A stretch of 34,237 bases of DNA from assembly GCA_963205335.1 (NCBI GenBank), contig CAUJIM010000015.1, positions 1 through 34,237 on the forward strand, given 5' to 3'. Shown here in pieces: positions 1 to 7,333 of this stretch (positions are counted from its first letter, which is position 1; the number at the start of each line of letters is the position of its first letter). A program made the translations under genes and the position numbers. The notes below the pieces were generated by a model. That model was not told the DNA's origin and did not search any database. It was given only the letters and a program-made list of their open reading frames with translations. This DNA is from Pseudomonadota bacterium. Its GTDB lineage: Bacteria > Pseudomonadota > Gammaproteobacteria > Burkholderiales > Burkholderiaceae_C.

Positions 1-246
1 CGGCGCAGCGGCAAATTCCTGCAGGTCAACCCCGACAAATCGCTGCTCGACACGCTGCTCGATGCGGGCATCGACGTGGAGCACAGCTGCTGCGAAGGCG
101 TGTGCGGCACCTGCGAGACGGCGGTGATCGAAGGCGTTCCCAACCACCGCGACTCGGTGCTCAGCGCCAAGGAGCGCGCGGCCAACAAAAGCATGATGGT
201 GTGCGTCTCGGGCAGCAAGAGCCCGACGCTGGTGCTCGACATCTGA
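1..246 (+). CDS. Ferredoxin-domain oxidoreductase, C-terminal part (truncated by window edge)
   Basis: This is the last 81 residues of a protein whose start lies outside the window. It is a plant-type [2Fe-2S] ferredoxin domain with the full cysteine pattern C-x4-C-x2-C-x29-C (Cys30, 35, 38 and 68 of the visible part, around HSCCEGVCGTC). A C-terminal ferredoxin domain of this kind is typical of phthalate dioxygenase reductase or VanB-type reductases, which pass electrons from NAD(P)H through FMN or FAD to a Rieske oxygenase. The flavin and NAD domains cannot be seen, so the partner oxygenase and substrate are unknown. The stop codon is followed by a short hairpin and then the porin gene 60 bases on. 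Confidence 0.82.
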   Translation, partial: RRSGKFLQVNPDKSLLDTLLDAGIDVEHSCCEGVCGTCETAVIEGVPNHRDSVLSAKERAANKSMMVCVSGSKSPTLVLDI

Positions 247-265
247 TCTTCCCATTCCAACCTCT

Positions 266-283
266 GGCAGGCTGCAGCCTGCC
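266..283. terminator. Perfect 7-bp hairpin between reductase and porin genes
   Basis: The arms GGCAGGC (266-272) and GCCTGCC (277-283) are perfect inverted repeats around a TGCA loop, 20 bases after the reductase stop and just before the porin ribosome binding site. There is no T-run, so an intrinsic terminator is only possible; an mRNA-processing or stabilising hairpin ahead of the porin is an alternative. Confidence 0.35.
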
Positions 284-306
284 GCTCCAACCCGAGGAGA
301 CAAGGC

Positions 307-1326
307 ATGAAAACGAAAATACGCATCGCGCTGGCGGCTGGCGTCCTGTGCGCCGCGCCGGCATGGGCGCAAAGCGACCAGGTGACGGTGTTCGGCACCG
401 TCGACCTGGCGCTGTCGCACTTGAGCAATGGGGGTGGCGCGACCACCAGCATGTCGCACAGCGGCGGCAACATCTCGCGCATCGGCTTGCGCGGTACGGA
501 AAGCCTGGGCGGCGGCTACGGCGCGGGTTTCTGGTTCGAGTCGGGGCTGAATGCCAAGGACGGCAGCGCGGGCGGACCGGCGGGCAATTTCTGGAACCGC
601 CGCGCCACCGTCAGCCTGACGGGGCCGTTCGGCGAGCTGCGCCTGGGGCGCGACGATTCGGCGACCTTCCTGAACACGCTGATCTTCGATCCCTTCCTCA
701 CCAATGGCGTGGCGGGCACCAACAGCTTCCTGATGAACGGCGCGCCGATCCAGATCAGCAATGCCGTGAGCTACTTCCTGCCCAAGGACCTGGGCGGCTT
801 CTACGGCCAGTTGCAGTATGCGTGGGCGCCGGCGTCGACCCCGGCGAGCGACACCTACCGCGGCTTTCGCGGCGGCTACGCCTCCGGGCCGCTGCATCTG
901 TCGGTCGCCGCGGCGCAGCTCGGGTTCACCGGCGCGGGCAAGCTCAAGATCGCCAACCTGGGCGCGAGCTACGACTTCGGCGGCGTCAAGCCTTCGCTCA
1001 TCTGGGCCCAGGAAAAGCGCGACGGGGGGCTGTCGGTGCGTGCCATCCAGCTCGGTGCCAGCGCCAGTTTCGGCCCGCACCTGGTGCGCGCGAGCGTCGG
1101 CGACTACCGCGCGATCGGCGGGGCGCCCGATACCCACTGGCGCAAGTTCGGCGTGGGGTACGCGTACAACCTCTCCAAGCGCACCATGGTCTACACGGCG
1201 TATGGCTACGTGCACAACGGCAGCGGCGCCAACCGTGCCGTGGCGGCGCAGGGCCTGGCCGTGCCGGGCAATGTGCCGGGCCATTCGGCCTCCGGCCTCG
1301 ACGTCGGCGTGCGGCACTTTTTCTGA
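307..1326 (+). CDS. Gram-negative general porin (outer-membrane trimeric beta-barrel)
   Basis: A 339-residue porin of the Burkholderiales OmpC/Porin_4 type, forming an outer-membrane channel for small hydrophilic solutes. It begins with a clear Sec signal peptide (MKTKIRIALAAGV...APAWA, cleavage near residue 21) and then VTVFGTVDLALS, the usual first barrel strand of these porins. The chain alternates short amphipathic strands and Gly/Asn-rich turns. It includes the family segment GELRLGRDDS and ends in the terminal phenylalanine (VGVRHFF) recognised by the Bam machinery. Length is normal for the family. The ATG at 307 follows a good GAGGAGA ribosome binding site. Solute specificity cannot be read from the sequence. 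Confidence 0.9.
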   Translation: MKTKIRIALAAGVLCAAPAWAQSDQVTVFGTVDLALSHLSNGGGATTSMSHSGGNISRIGLRGTESLGGGYGAGFWFESGLNAKDGSAGGPAGNFWNRRATVSLTGPFGELRLGRDDSATFLNTLIFDPFLTNGVAGTNSFLMNGAPIQISNAVSYFLPKDLGGFYGQLQYAWAPASTPASDTYRGFRGGYASGPLHLSVAAAQLGFTGAGKLKIANLGASYDFGGVKPSLIWAQEKRDGGLSVRAIQLGASASFGPHLVRASVGDYRAIGGAPDTHWRKFGVGYAYNLSKRTMVYTAYGYVHNGSGANRAVAAQGLAVPGNVPGHSASGLDVGVRHFF

Positions 1327-1347
1327 GGCGGAGCGCGGGCGGGCCTG

Positions 1348-1366
1348 GCGTCGGATAATCCGACGC
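1348..1366. promoter_or_regulatory. Hairpin with embedded GATAAT, upstream of methyltransferase
   Basis: The arms GCGTCGGA (1348-1355) and TCCGACGC (1359-1366) pair perfectly around a TAA loop, 21 bases after the porin stop. It could end porin transcription although no T-run follows. The same bases contain GATAAT (1354-1359), a plausible -10 box about 25 bases before the methyltransferase ATG; no convincing -35 is visible. Which role applies is undecided. Confidence 0.35.
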
Positions 1367-1383
1367 TCCGAACGGCCTGCCCC

Positions 1384-2082
1384 ATGTCCTACCCGCTCAT
1401 CCACGACGAAACCGATCTGCTGGTCCGCCTGCTGCCCGCGCCGGGCCGGGAGGTGGTCGAGCTGGGCTGCGGCGCGGCGCAGCTCGCGCGGGGCCTGCTC
1501 GCGCGCTGGCCGGCGATGCGCTACCTCGGCCTGGAGGTGGACAGGACGCAGCTCGCGCGCAACCTGCAGGACGTGCCGCCGCGCATGCGCTTCATCGAGG
1601 CGGGCGCGCAGGCGATTCCGGCCGAGGCCGCGCGGTTCGATCTGGCGCTGATGCTCAAGTCGCTGCACCACGTGCCCGTGGCGCTGATGGACCAGGCGCT
1701 GGCCGAGGTGGCGCGGGTGCTGCGCCCCGGCGGACACCTGTACGTGAGCGAGCCGGTGTACGGCGGGGCGTTCAACGAGGTGATCAGGCTCTACAACGAC
1801 GAAGGCGTGGTGCGCGCGGCGGCGCAGGCCGCGCTGGACCGGGCGCTGGCCGCGTCCGGCCCGCCGTGGCGGCAGGCGACCGAGGCGCGCTTCGCCACCG
1901 CGGTGCGGTTCGCCGATTTCGCCGATTTCGAACGCCGCATGATGCATCCCACGTTCGCCGACCACCATGTCGACGAGGCCCTGCGCGCGCGCGTGGCGGC
2001 GGCGTTCGCGCCGCATTGCGGGCCGCGGGGCGCCGCGTTCGAGCGGCCGATGCACGTGCGCCTGCTGGAGCGCCTGGCGTGA
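1384..2082 (+). CDS. Class I SAM-dependent methyltransferase
   Basis: A 232-residue soluble protein with the Rossmann-type methyltransferase core. Motif I is VVELGCGAAQLARGLL (about residues 22-37), which binds the SAM methionine and ribose. The acidic residue ending beta-2 is in YLGLEVD (about 48-54). FDLALMLKSLHHVP (about 82-95) matches motif IV and the post-motif loop, and VLRPGGHLYVSEP (about 108-120) is the usual strand 5 region of Methyltransf_11 proteins. The substrate is not identifiable. The gene has its own short leader after the porin hairpin and is followed by a hydrolase gene 65 bases on. Confidence 0.82.
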   Translation: MSYPLIHDETDLLVRLLPAPGREVVELGCGAAQLARGLLARWPAMRYLGLEVDRTQLARNLQDVPPRMRFIEAGAQAIPAEAARFDLALMLKSLHHVPVALMDQALAEVARVLRPGGHLYVSEPVYGGAFNEVIRLYNDEGVVRAAAQAALDRALAASGPPWRQATEARFATAVRFADFADFERRMMHPTFADHHVDEALRARVAAAFAPHCGPRGAAFERPMHVRLLERLA

Positions 2083-2147
2083 GCATCTGTCCATTGGCCC
2101 ATCCGGGCGCCTGACCGGCGGCCCCGGCATTTTTCTGGAGGTTTCCC

Positions 2148-3035
2148 ATGCTGCATGAAGATTTGCACAACGACGCCGCGGCGCTGCTGCCGGGCACGGG
2201 CAGCGCCAGCCGGCGCAAGGCCCTCGGGCTGATGCTGGGCGCGGGCTACGCGGCCGCCGCCGCGCCGCTGATGGCGCAGACGGCGATCGAGACCCCCTCC
2301 GAGGGCCTGGAGGTGGGCGAGGTCAGCTACCCCTCGGGCGGTTTCCAGATGCACGCCTACCGCGCCGCGCCCAAGGGCCGGACGGGCCTGCCGGTGGTCC
2401 TCGTCGTCTCGGAAATCTTCGGTGTGCACGAGTACATCGCCGATGTCTGCCGGCGCCTGGCGCATGCGGGTTATCTCGCGATCGCGCCCGATCTGTTCGA
2501 GCGCCAGGGCGATCCGATGTCCTATGGCGAGCTGGCCAGGCTGATGAGCGAGGTGGTGGCCAAGGTACCCGACGCGCAGGTCATGGGCGACCTGGACGCC
2601 ACGGTGGAATGGGCGGGCAGCCACGGCGGTGACGCGGGCAGGGTGGGCATCACCGGTTTCTGCTGGGGCGGGCGCATCACCTGGCTGTATGCGGCGCATG
2701 CGCCCGTCAAGGCGGCGGTGGCCTGGTACGGGCGCCTCGCCGGGCAGGACAATCCGCTGCAGCCCGCGCAGCCGCTGGCGCTGGCCGGGAAGATCCAGGC
2801 GCCGGTGCTGGGCCTGTACGGCGGCAAGGACGAGGGCATTCCACTGGCGACGATAGAGCAGATGAAGGCCGCGCTCGCCAAGGGTCCGGCCGCGGCGCGG
2901 GCGGCGCAATTCGTCGTCTACCCCGACGCGCCGCACGCCTTCCACGCCGACTACCGCGCGAGCTACCGCAAGGAAGCGGCGGAAGATGGCTGGAAGCGCG
3001 CCCTGGCATGGTTTGCCGACCACGGATTGAAATAA
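2148..3035 (+). CDS. Dienelactone hydrolase family protein with predicted Tat signal
   Basis: A 295-residue alpha/beta hydrolase of the dienelactone hydrolase (carboxymethylenebutenolidase) family. The nucleophile elbow is GFCWGG with Cys172, and Asp228 (GGKDEG) and His263 (PHAFH) complete the Cys-Asp-His triad. SEIFGVHEYIADVCRRLA and APDLFERQGD are further family signatures. The N-terminus (residues ~25-48) carries SRRKALGLM followed by an Ala-rich hydrophobic stretch ending PLMAQ. That resembles a twin-arginine signal, so the enzyme is probably exported to the periplasm, whereas the classical catabolic enzyme is cytoplasmic. The substrate may be a lactone or an ester. The start is supported by CTGGAGG eight bases upstream. 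Confidence 0.87.
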   Translation: MLHEDLHNDAAALLPGTGSASRRKALGLMLGAGYAAAAAPLMAQTAIETPSEGLEVGEVSYPSGGFQMHAYRAAPKGRTGLPVVLVVSEIFGVHEYIADVCRRLAHAGYLAIAPDLFERQGDPMSYGELARLMSEVVAKVPDAQVMGDLDATVEWAGSHGGDAGRVGITGFCWGGRITWLYAAHAPVKAAVAWYGRLAGQDNPLQPAQPLALAGKIQAPVLGLYGGKDEGIPLATIEQMKAALAKGPAAARAAQFVVYPDAPHAFHADYRASYRKEAAEDGWKRALAWFADHGLK

Positions 3036-3094
3036 AGAAGAAAACAGGCGCCAGCCCTTTATGGGAAAGCGCGAGAAGCAATGCTTTTGATAGC
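3036..3094 (-). repeat. Degenerate palindromic repeat, copy 1 (intergenic, overlaps ZIP start)
   Basis: On the minus strand this segment carries the core GCGCTTTCCCATAAAGGGCT followed by GGCGCCTGTTTT. It aligns with the copies at about 32270-32335, 29957-30015, 20933-20999 and 10300-10370. Shared features are two GCGC/GGGCT half-sites flanking a short TCC-CA-AA spacer, and an AT-rich tail. It begins directly after the hydrolase stop and its far end contains the ATG and first codons of the ZIP transporter gene. Boundaries are approximate. Confidence 0.55.
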
Positions 3095-3890
3095 GATCGT
3101 GGTGGCCACGCTGGCGGCCGGCATCGGCAGCGTCTGGCTGGCGGCGGCGCTCCTGCGCCTCGGGATGGGCGCGCGCTGGCGCGTCGGGCCGCAGCACCTG
3201 CTGAGCCTGGCCGCCGGGGCCTTGCTGGCGACGGCGTTCATGCAGCTGCTGCCCGAGGCGTTCGAGGAGCACCCGGCGCAGCCCCTGTTCGCCACCTTGC
3301 TGCTCGGGCTGGTGTTCTTTTTCGTGCTCGAGAAGGCCGAGCTCTGGCACCACGGCCACGAACACGGCGCGCACGGCGAGACGCCGCGCGACGACGACGA
3401 GCCTGCGCCATCCGGCCACGCGCACCCGCACCACCACCACGGACCGGGCGGCTGGACCCTGCTCACCGGCGACAGCCTGCACTGTTTCGGCGACGGCGTG
3501 ATGATCGCCTCGGCCTGCGTCGCCGACCTGCGCCTGGGCCTGGTGGCGGCGCTGTCGGTGCTGGCGCACGAGGTGCCGCACCACGTCGGCGACCTGGTGG
3601 TGCTGCGCCGGGGCAAGCGGCGCGCGGCGCTGCTCAAGGTGTCGCTGGCGGGGGCGGCCACGTCGCTGGGGGGCGTGGCGGGCTATTACATCGTCGGCCG
3701 CTGGGAGACGGCGCTGCCGTACTTCCTGGTGGTGGCGGCGAGCAGCTTCATCTACGTGGCGCTGGCCGACCTGATCCCGCAGCTGCAGCGGCGCCTGTCT
3801 GCCATGCAGGCGCTGGTGCAGATCGTCTGGCTGCTCGCGGGCATCGTCGCGGTGCTGCTGGTCAGCGCCTTGGCGCACCACGCGCATTGA
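3081..3890 (+). CDS. ZIP-family divalent metal transporter
   Basis: A 269-residue polytopic inner-membrane protein of the ZIP (ZRT/IRT-like) family, likely importing zinc or another divalent metal. About eight hydrophobic segments can be seen. A long His-rich loop lies between TM3 and TM4 (about residues 91-127, with HHGHEHGAH and HPHHHHG). The metal-binding TM helices follow, including HCFGDGVMIASA and the signature AHEVPHHVGDLVVL (about 156-170). The start codon lies in or beside a degenerate repeat element, with GAGAAG as a possible ribosome binding site. It converges on the response-regulator gene with 21 bases between stops. Metal specificity is not decided by the sequence. Confidence 0.87.
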   Translation: MLLIAIVVATLAAGIGSVWLAAALLRLGMGARWRVGPQHLLSLAAGALLATAFMQLLPEAFEEHPAQPLFATLLLGLVFFFVLEKAELWHHGHEHGAHGETPRDDDEPAPSGHAHPHHHHGPGGWTLLTGDSLHCFGDGVMIASACVADLRLGLVAALSVLAHEVPHHVGDLVVLRRGKRRAALLKVSLAGAATSLGGVAGYYIVGRWETALPYFLVVAASSFIYVALADLIPQLQRRLSAMQALVQIVWLLAGIVAVLLVSALAHHAH

Positions 3891-3911
3891 AGCCGCGCCG
3901 GCTGGTGGTCG

Positions 3912-4670
3912 TCACTGGCGCATCAGCAGTTCGCGCACGGCGGCCACCTGCCTGCGCGAGACCGGCAGCAGCTCGGTGCTGCCGTGCAGGCGCACGGCCC
4001 AGCCTTCGCCGTCCTCGATCTCCGGGTGGCGCTCGAGCGCGCGCAGGGCGTGGCGCGCGACCAGCGTGTTGCGGTGGATGCGCACGAAGGCGTCGCCGTG
4101 TTGCGCCTCGAGCTCGGTCAGCGCGCCGTCGAGGATGTAGCTGCGCAGGGTGGTCCTGAGCGTCAGGTATTTCTGCTCGGCGCGCAGGTAGAGCACGTCG
4201 GCCAGCGGCACGCGCTCGGTGCGGCCCTGGTCGTGCACCAGCAGCGATGCGCCGTCGCCCGGCGCGGGCGCCGCGGCCCGTGCGCCGGCCGTGCCGGGGC
4301 CACGCCGCGCCTTGGCCAGGGCCTGCTGCAGGCGCACGAGGCGCACCGGCTTGGCAAGGTAGTCCACCGCGTCGAGCTCGAAGGCGCTGAGGGCGTGCTC
4401 GGTGTGCGCGGTCACGAAAATGATGGCCGGCGGCTCGGCCTGGCGCTGGAGCTGGTGCGCCAGCGCCAGGCCGTCCTGCCCGGGCAGGTGGATGTCCAGC
4501 AGCAGCACGTCCACCGGGGGCGGGCGGCCCAGGAGCGCCAGCGCCTCGGCCGCGTGCGCCGCCTCGGACACCGTGTGGCGCGGATCGCATTCGGCCAGCA
4601 GTGTGCGCAGGCGCCTGCGCGCGAGGAGCTCGTCGTCCACGATCAGGATGTGCATGGACCCGATTGTCAT
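3912..4670 (-). CDS. LytTR-family response regulator (AlgR-like)
   Basis: A cytoplasmic DNA-binding regulator of up to 252 residues. The receiver domain starts MHILIVDDELLARRRL and has the phospho-acceptor Asp in VLLLDIHLPGQDG (Asp59 of the long form) and the conserved Lys in DYLAKPVRL. A Pro/Ala-rich linker leads to a LytTR DNA-binding domain (about 150-250) containing FVRIHRNTLVARHAL. Two starts are possible: ATG at 4670 or, better matching the family, ATG at 4655. It follows the kinase gene with a 9-base gap and is surely co-transcribed. The kinase, regulator and argH arrangement resembles the AlgZ-AlgR-argH order of pseudomonads, so this may be an AlgR homologue. Its targets are unknown. 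Confidence 0.87.
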   Translation of the reverse strand: MTIGSMHILIVDDELLARRRLRTLLAECDPRHTVSEAAHAAEALALLGRPPPVDVLLLDIHLPGQDGLALAHQLQRQAEPPAIIFVTAHTEHALSAFELDAVDYLAKPVRLVRLQQALAKARRGPGTAGARAAAPAPGDGASLLVHDQGRTERVPLADVLYLRAEQKYLTLRTTLRSYILDGALTELEAQHGDAFVRIHRNTLVARHALRALERHPEIEDGEGWAVRLHGSTELLPVSRRQVAAVRELLMRQ

Positions 4671-4679
4671 CGCAAGGAA

Positions 4680-5723
4680 TCAGGCGGCGGGGATCGAGAT
4701 GCGCACGCGGTAGCGCCCTTCGCGCACGCCGGCGCTGAAGTCGCAGTCGACGTCGTGCAGCAGCCGCAGGCGCTCGCGCACGTTCTTTTGCGCGATGCCG
4801 TTGCCGCGCGTGGCCTGCGGCCCGGCCAGGCTTCTGGGCGGCAGCGAGTTGGTGATCGTGAGCACCACGCGCGCCGCGCGCAGCTCGGTGCGCACCTCGA
4901 TGAGGCCGGCCAGCGGCGACGGCTCGATGCCGTGCTTGACCGCGTTCTCCACCAGCGGCTGCAGGAGCAGCGGCGGCACCCGCGCACGGTCGGCGCGCGG
5001 GTCCAGCTTCCATGCCACCTGCATGCGCTCGCCGAAACGCACCTGTTCGATCGCCAGGTAGTGCCGCGCCAGCAGCACTTCGTCAGCCATCGTCGCGCTG
5101 TCGCGCTGCTCGACGAGCGCGTGGCGGAACAGGTCGCTCAGGTCTTCGAGCAGGGCCTCGGCCTTGGCCGGGTCGTCGCGCACCAGCGCGATCGCGCTGT
5201 TGAGGCTGTTGAACAGGAAGTGCGGGCGGATGCGCGCCTGCAGCTCGGTCAGGCGCGCCGTCGTCGCCGCCGGGGTGCGCCCACGCGCGCGCAGCGCCAG
5301 CGCCGCCACCAGCAGCGCCGAGAGCAGTGCGCCGGAGGCGGCGCCGGCGATCCAGCGCGGCTCGCTGCCTTCCGGCAGCACCAGCATCAGCAGCGCGCTG
5401 GCAAGCAGGCCCGCCAGCGTGCCCAGGCCCACCCCGGCGGCGTATTGCAGCGGTTCGCGCGCGCCCTGCAGGATGCGCTTGAGGCTGCAGGCGGCAAGCA
5501 GCCAGGCGAGCGTGGCGGGCAGCACGGCGCCGGTGAGCAGCGCCAGGCGCGCCAGCCAGTCGTTCGGGTTGCCGGCCGCGAACATCAGCATCACCCCCAG
5601 CACCAGTTCGACGAACAGCACCGCGCGCAGCACCACGCCCGCGTGGCAGGCGTCGAACACCAGCGCGCGGTCGGGCACGGACGCGCTGCGGGCTTCGGTC
5701 GATAAAATTTGCGGCTTTGTCAT
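4680..5723 (-). CDS. LytS/AlgZ-type sensor histidine kinase
   Basis: A 347-residue inner-membrane sensor kinase. Four hydrophobic segments lie in residues ~28-145 with no sizeable periplasmic domain. They are followed by a His_kinase domain with phospho-acceptor His168 in [15 protein letters not shown], and an ATPase domain with the N-box [11 protein letters not shown] and the glycine box [13 protein letters not shown]. This is the fold of LytS, YehU and AlgZ/FimS. It should phosphorylate the adjacent LytTR regulator. The start at 5723 lies 44 bases from the divergent argH start, so both promoters must share or overlap this interval and the two N-terminal regions. The ribosome binding site is weak. 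The signal sensed is unknown. Confidence 0.88.
   Translation of the reverse strand: MTKPQILSTEARSASVPDRALVFDACHAGVVLRAVLFVELVLGVMLMFAAGNPNDWLARLALLTGAVLPATLAWLLAACSLKRILQGAREPLQYAAGVGLGTLAGLLASALLMLVLPEGSEPRWIAGAASGALLSALLVAALALRARGRTPAATTARLTELQARIRPHFLFNSLNSAIALVRDDPAKAEALLEDLSDLFRHALVEQRDSATMADEVLLARHYLAIEQVRFGERMQVAWKLDPRADRARVPPLLLQPLVENAVKHGIEPSPLAGLIEVRTELRAARVVLTITNSLPPRSLAGPQATRGNGIAQKNVRERLRLLHDVDCDFSAGVREGRYRVRISIPAA
5703..5708 (+). promoter_or_regulatory. Candidate -10 box for argH
   Basis: TAAAAT, within GATAAAATTTGCGG, is the only A/T-rich -10-like site just before argH and would start transcription about 50 bases ahead of its ATG. It lies inside the first codons of the divergent kinase gene. 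No good -35 box is seen, so support is modest. Confidence 0.35.
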
Positions 5724-5767
5724 CTCGTGCGCCGAGGGCTCGTCTCCTGGCGCGGATTATTGCCGCC

Positions 5768-7240
5768 ATGCCCACTGCCCAGTCCTCCGAACCCGCCCAC
5801 GACCAGCTCGCCAGCAAGAGCCAGGCCTGGTCCGCCCTGTTTTCCGAGCCGATGAGCGAGCTGGTCAAGCGCTACACCGCCAGCGTGTTCTTCGACCAGC
5901 GCCTGTGGCAGGCCGACATCGCCGGGAGCCTCGCGCACGCCGAGATGCTGGCGGCGCAGGGCATCATCGGCGCCGGGGACCATGCGGCCATCGAGAAGGG
6001 CATGGCCACGATCGCGCGCGAGATCGAGGCCGGGCAGTTCGACTGGAAGCTGGACCTGGAGGACGTGCACCTGAACATCGAGGCGCGCCTGACGCAGCTC
6101 GTGGGCGACGCCGGCAAGCGCCTGCACACCGGGCGCAGCCGCAACGACCAGGTGGCGACCGACGTGCGCCTGTGGCTGCGCGGCGAGATCGACCTGATCG
6201 GCGGCCTGCTCAAGGAACTGCAGCTTGCGCTGGTCGAGGTCGCCGGGCAGAACGTCGAGGTCATCCTGCCGGGCTTCACCCACCTGCAGGTGGCGCAGCC
6301 GGTGAGCTTCGCGCACCACCTGCTGGCCTACGTGGAGATGTTCGCGCGCGACGAGGCGCGCATGCAGGACGTGCGCCGGCGGGTGAACGTGCTGCCGCTC
6401 GGCTCGGCCGCGCTCGCGGGCACCACCTACCCGCTGGACCGCGAGCGCGTGGCGCGCACCCTGGGCATGGAGGGCGTGTGCCAGAACAGCCTCGACGGCG
6501 TCTCCGACCGCGACTTCGCGATCGAGTTCAGCGCCGCCGCCAGCCTGGTGATGCTGCACGTCTCGCGCCTGTCGGAGGAACTGGTGCTGTGGATGAGCCA
6601 GAGCTTCGGCTTCATCCGCATCGCCGACCGCTTCACCACCGGGTCGAGCATCATGCCGCAGAAGAAGAACCCGGACGTGCCCGAGCTGGCGCGCGGCAAG
6701 GCCGGCCGCGTGGTCGGCCACCTGATGGGGCTGATCACGCTGATGAAGGGCCAGCCGCTGGCCTACAACAAGGACAACCAGGAGGACAAGGAGCCGCTGT
6801 TCGACACCGTCGATACCTTGAAGGACACGCTGCGCATCTTCGTCGAGATGATCGGCGGGCAGGTGAATCCCGCCACCGGCGCCAAGGAAGGCGGCATCAC
6901 GGTGAACGCGCAGGCCATGCGCGCGGCGGCGATGAAGGGCTACGCCACCGCCACCGACCTGGCCGACTACCTGGTCAAGAAGGGCCTGCCGTTCCGCGAT
7001 GCGCACGAGACCGTGGCGCACGCGGTGAAGGCGGCGCAGGCGCAGGGCGTGGACCTGTCCGCGCTGCCGCTGGCGACGCTGCAGGGCTTTCACCCGGCCA
7101 TCGGGGCGGACGTGTTCGACGTGCTCAGCCTCGAAGGTTCGCTGAACGCCCGCGGCACGCTGGGCGGCACCGCGCCCGCGCAGGTGCGCGCGCAGATCGC
7201 GCGCCACCATGCGCGTTTGGGATTGCATCCAAAAGCGTAG
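5768..7240 (+). CDS. argH: Argininosuccinate lyase
   Basis: A 490-residue cytoplasmic enzyme for the last step of arginine synthesis, cleaving argininosuccinate to arginine and fumarate; it works as a homotetramer. The fumarate-lyase superfamily signature [10 protein letters not shown] (292-301) bears the catalytic serine loop, and [14 protein letters not shown] and [17 protein letters not shown] are the other conserved active-site segments. Length is slightly above the usual 460-470 because of a short N-terminal extension before [11 protein letters not shown]. An in-frame upstream start at 5717 would overlap the divergent kinase gene and is less likely. The gene lies next to an AlgZ/AlgR-like pair, as in pseudomonads. 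Confidence 0.95.
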   Translation: MPTAQSSEPAHDQLASKSQAWSALFSEPMSELVKRYTASVFFDQRLWQADIAGSLAHAEMLAAQGIIGAGDHAAIEKGMATIAREIEAGQFDWKLDLEDVHLNIEARLTQLVGDAGKRLHTGRSRNDQVATDVRLWLRGEIDLIGGLLKELQLALVEVAGQNVEVILPGFTHLQVAQPVSFAHHLLAYVEMFARDEARMQDVRRRVNVLPLGSAALAGTTYPLDRERVARTLGMEGVCQNSLDGVSDRDFAIEFSAAASLVMLHVSRLSEELVLWMSQSFGFIRIADRFTTGSSIMPQKKNPDVPELARGKAGRVVGHLMGLITLMKGQPLAYNKDNQEDKEPLFDTVDTLKDTLRIFVEMIGGQVNPATGAKEGGITVNAQAMRAAAMKGYATATDLADYLVKKGLPFRDAHETVAHAVKAAQAQGVDLSALPLATLQGFHPAIGADVFDVLSLEGSLNARGTLGGTAPAQVRAQIARHHARLGLHPKA

Positions 7241-7303
7241 CACCTGGCGCTTGCTGCGCCTGCGCAAATGCCGGAAAACACTTGAAAATCTGCGCGAAAC
7301 GCC

Positions 7304-7322
7304 GCCCCGGATGGCCCGGGGC
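7304..7322. terminator. GC hairpin between convergent argH and GGDEF-EAL genes
   Basis: GCCCCGG (7304-7310) and CCGGGGC (7316-7322) form a perfect 7-bp stem with loop ATGGC, between the argH stop (7240) and the stop of the opposing gene (7334). It could work in both directions, but there is no T-tract. Confidence 0.4.
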
Positions 7323-7333
7323 CGGCGAGGGGG

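Noticed and set aside
1791..3887. A minus-strand open frame of about 700 codons opposite the methyltransferase, hydrolase and ZIP genes
   Set aside because: It has low-complexity Arg/His/Gln-rich sequence and no motifs; the plus-strand genes explain the stretch.
4163..5013. Alternative frames inside the response regulator and kinase genes
   Set aside because: They have Arg/Ala-rich composition typical of shifted GC-rich frames, and the true genes have complete domains.
5717..5767. An upstream start for argH
   Set aside because: The extra 17 residues show no homology and would overlap the start of the divergent kinase gene.
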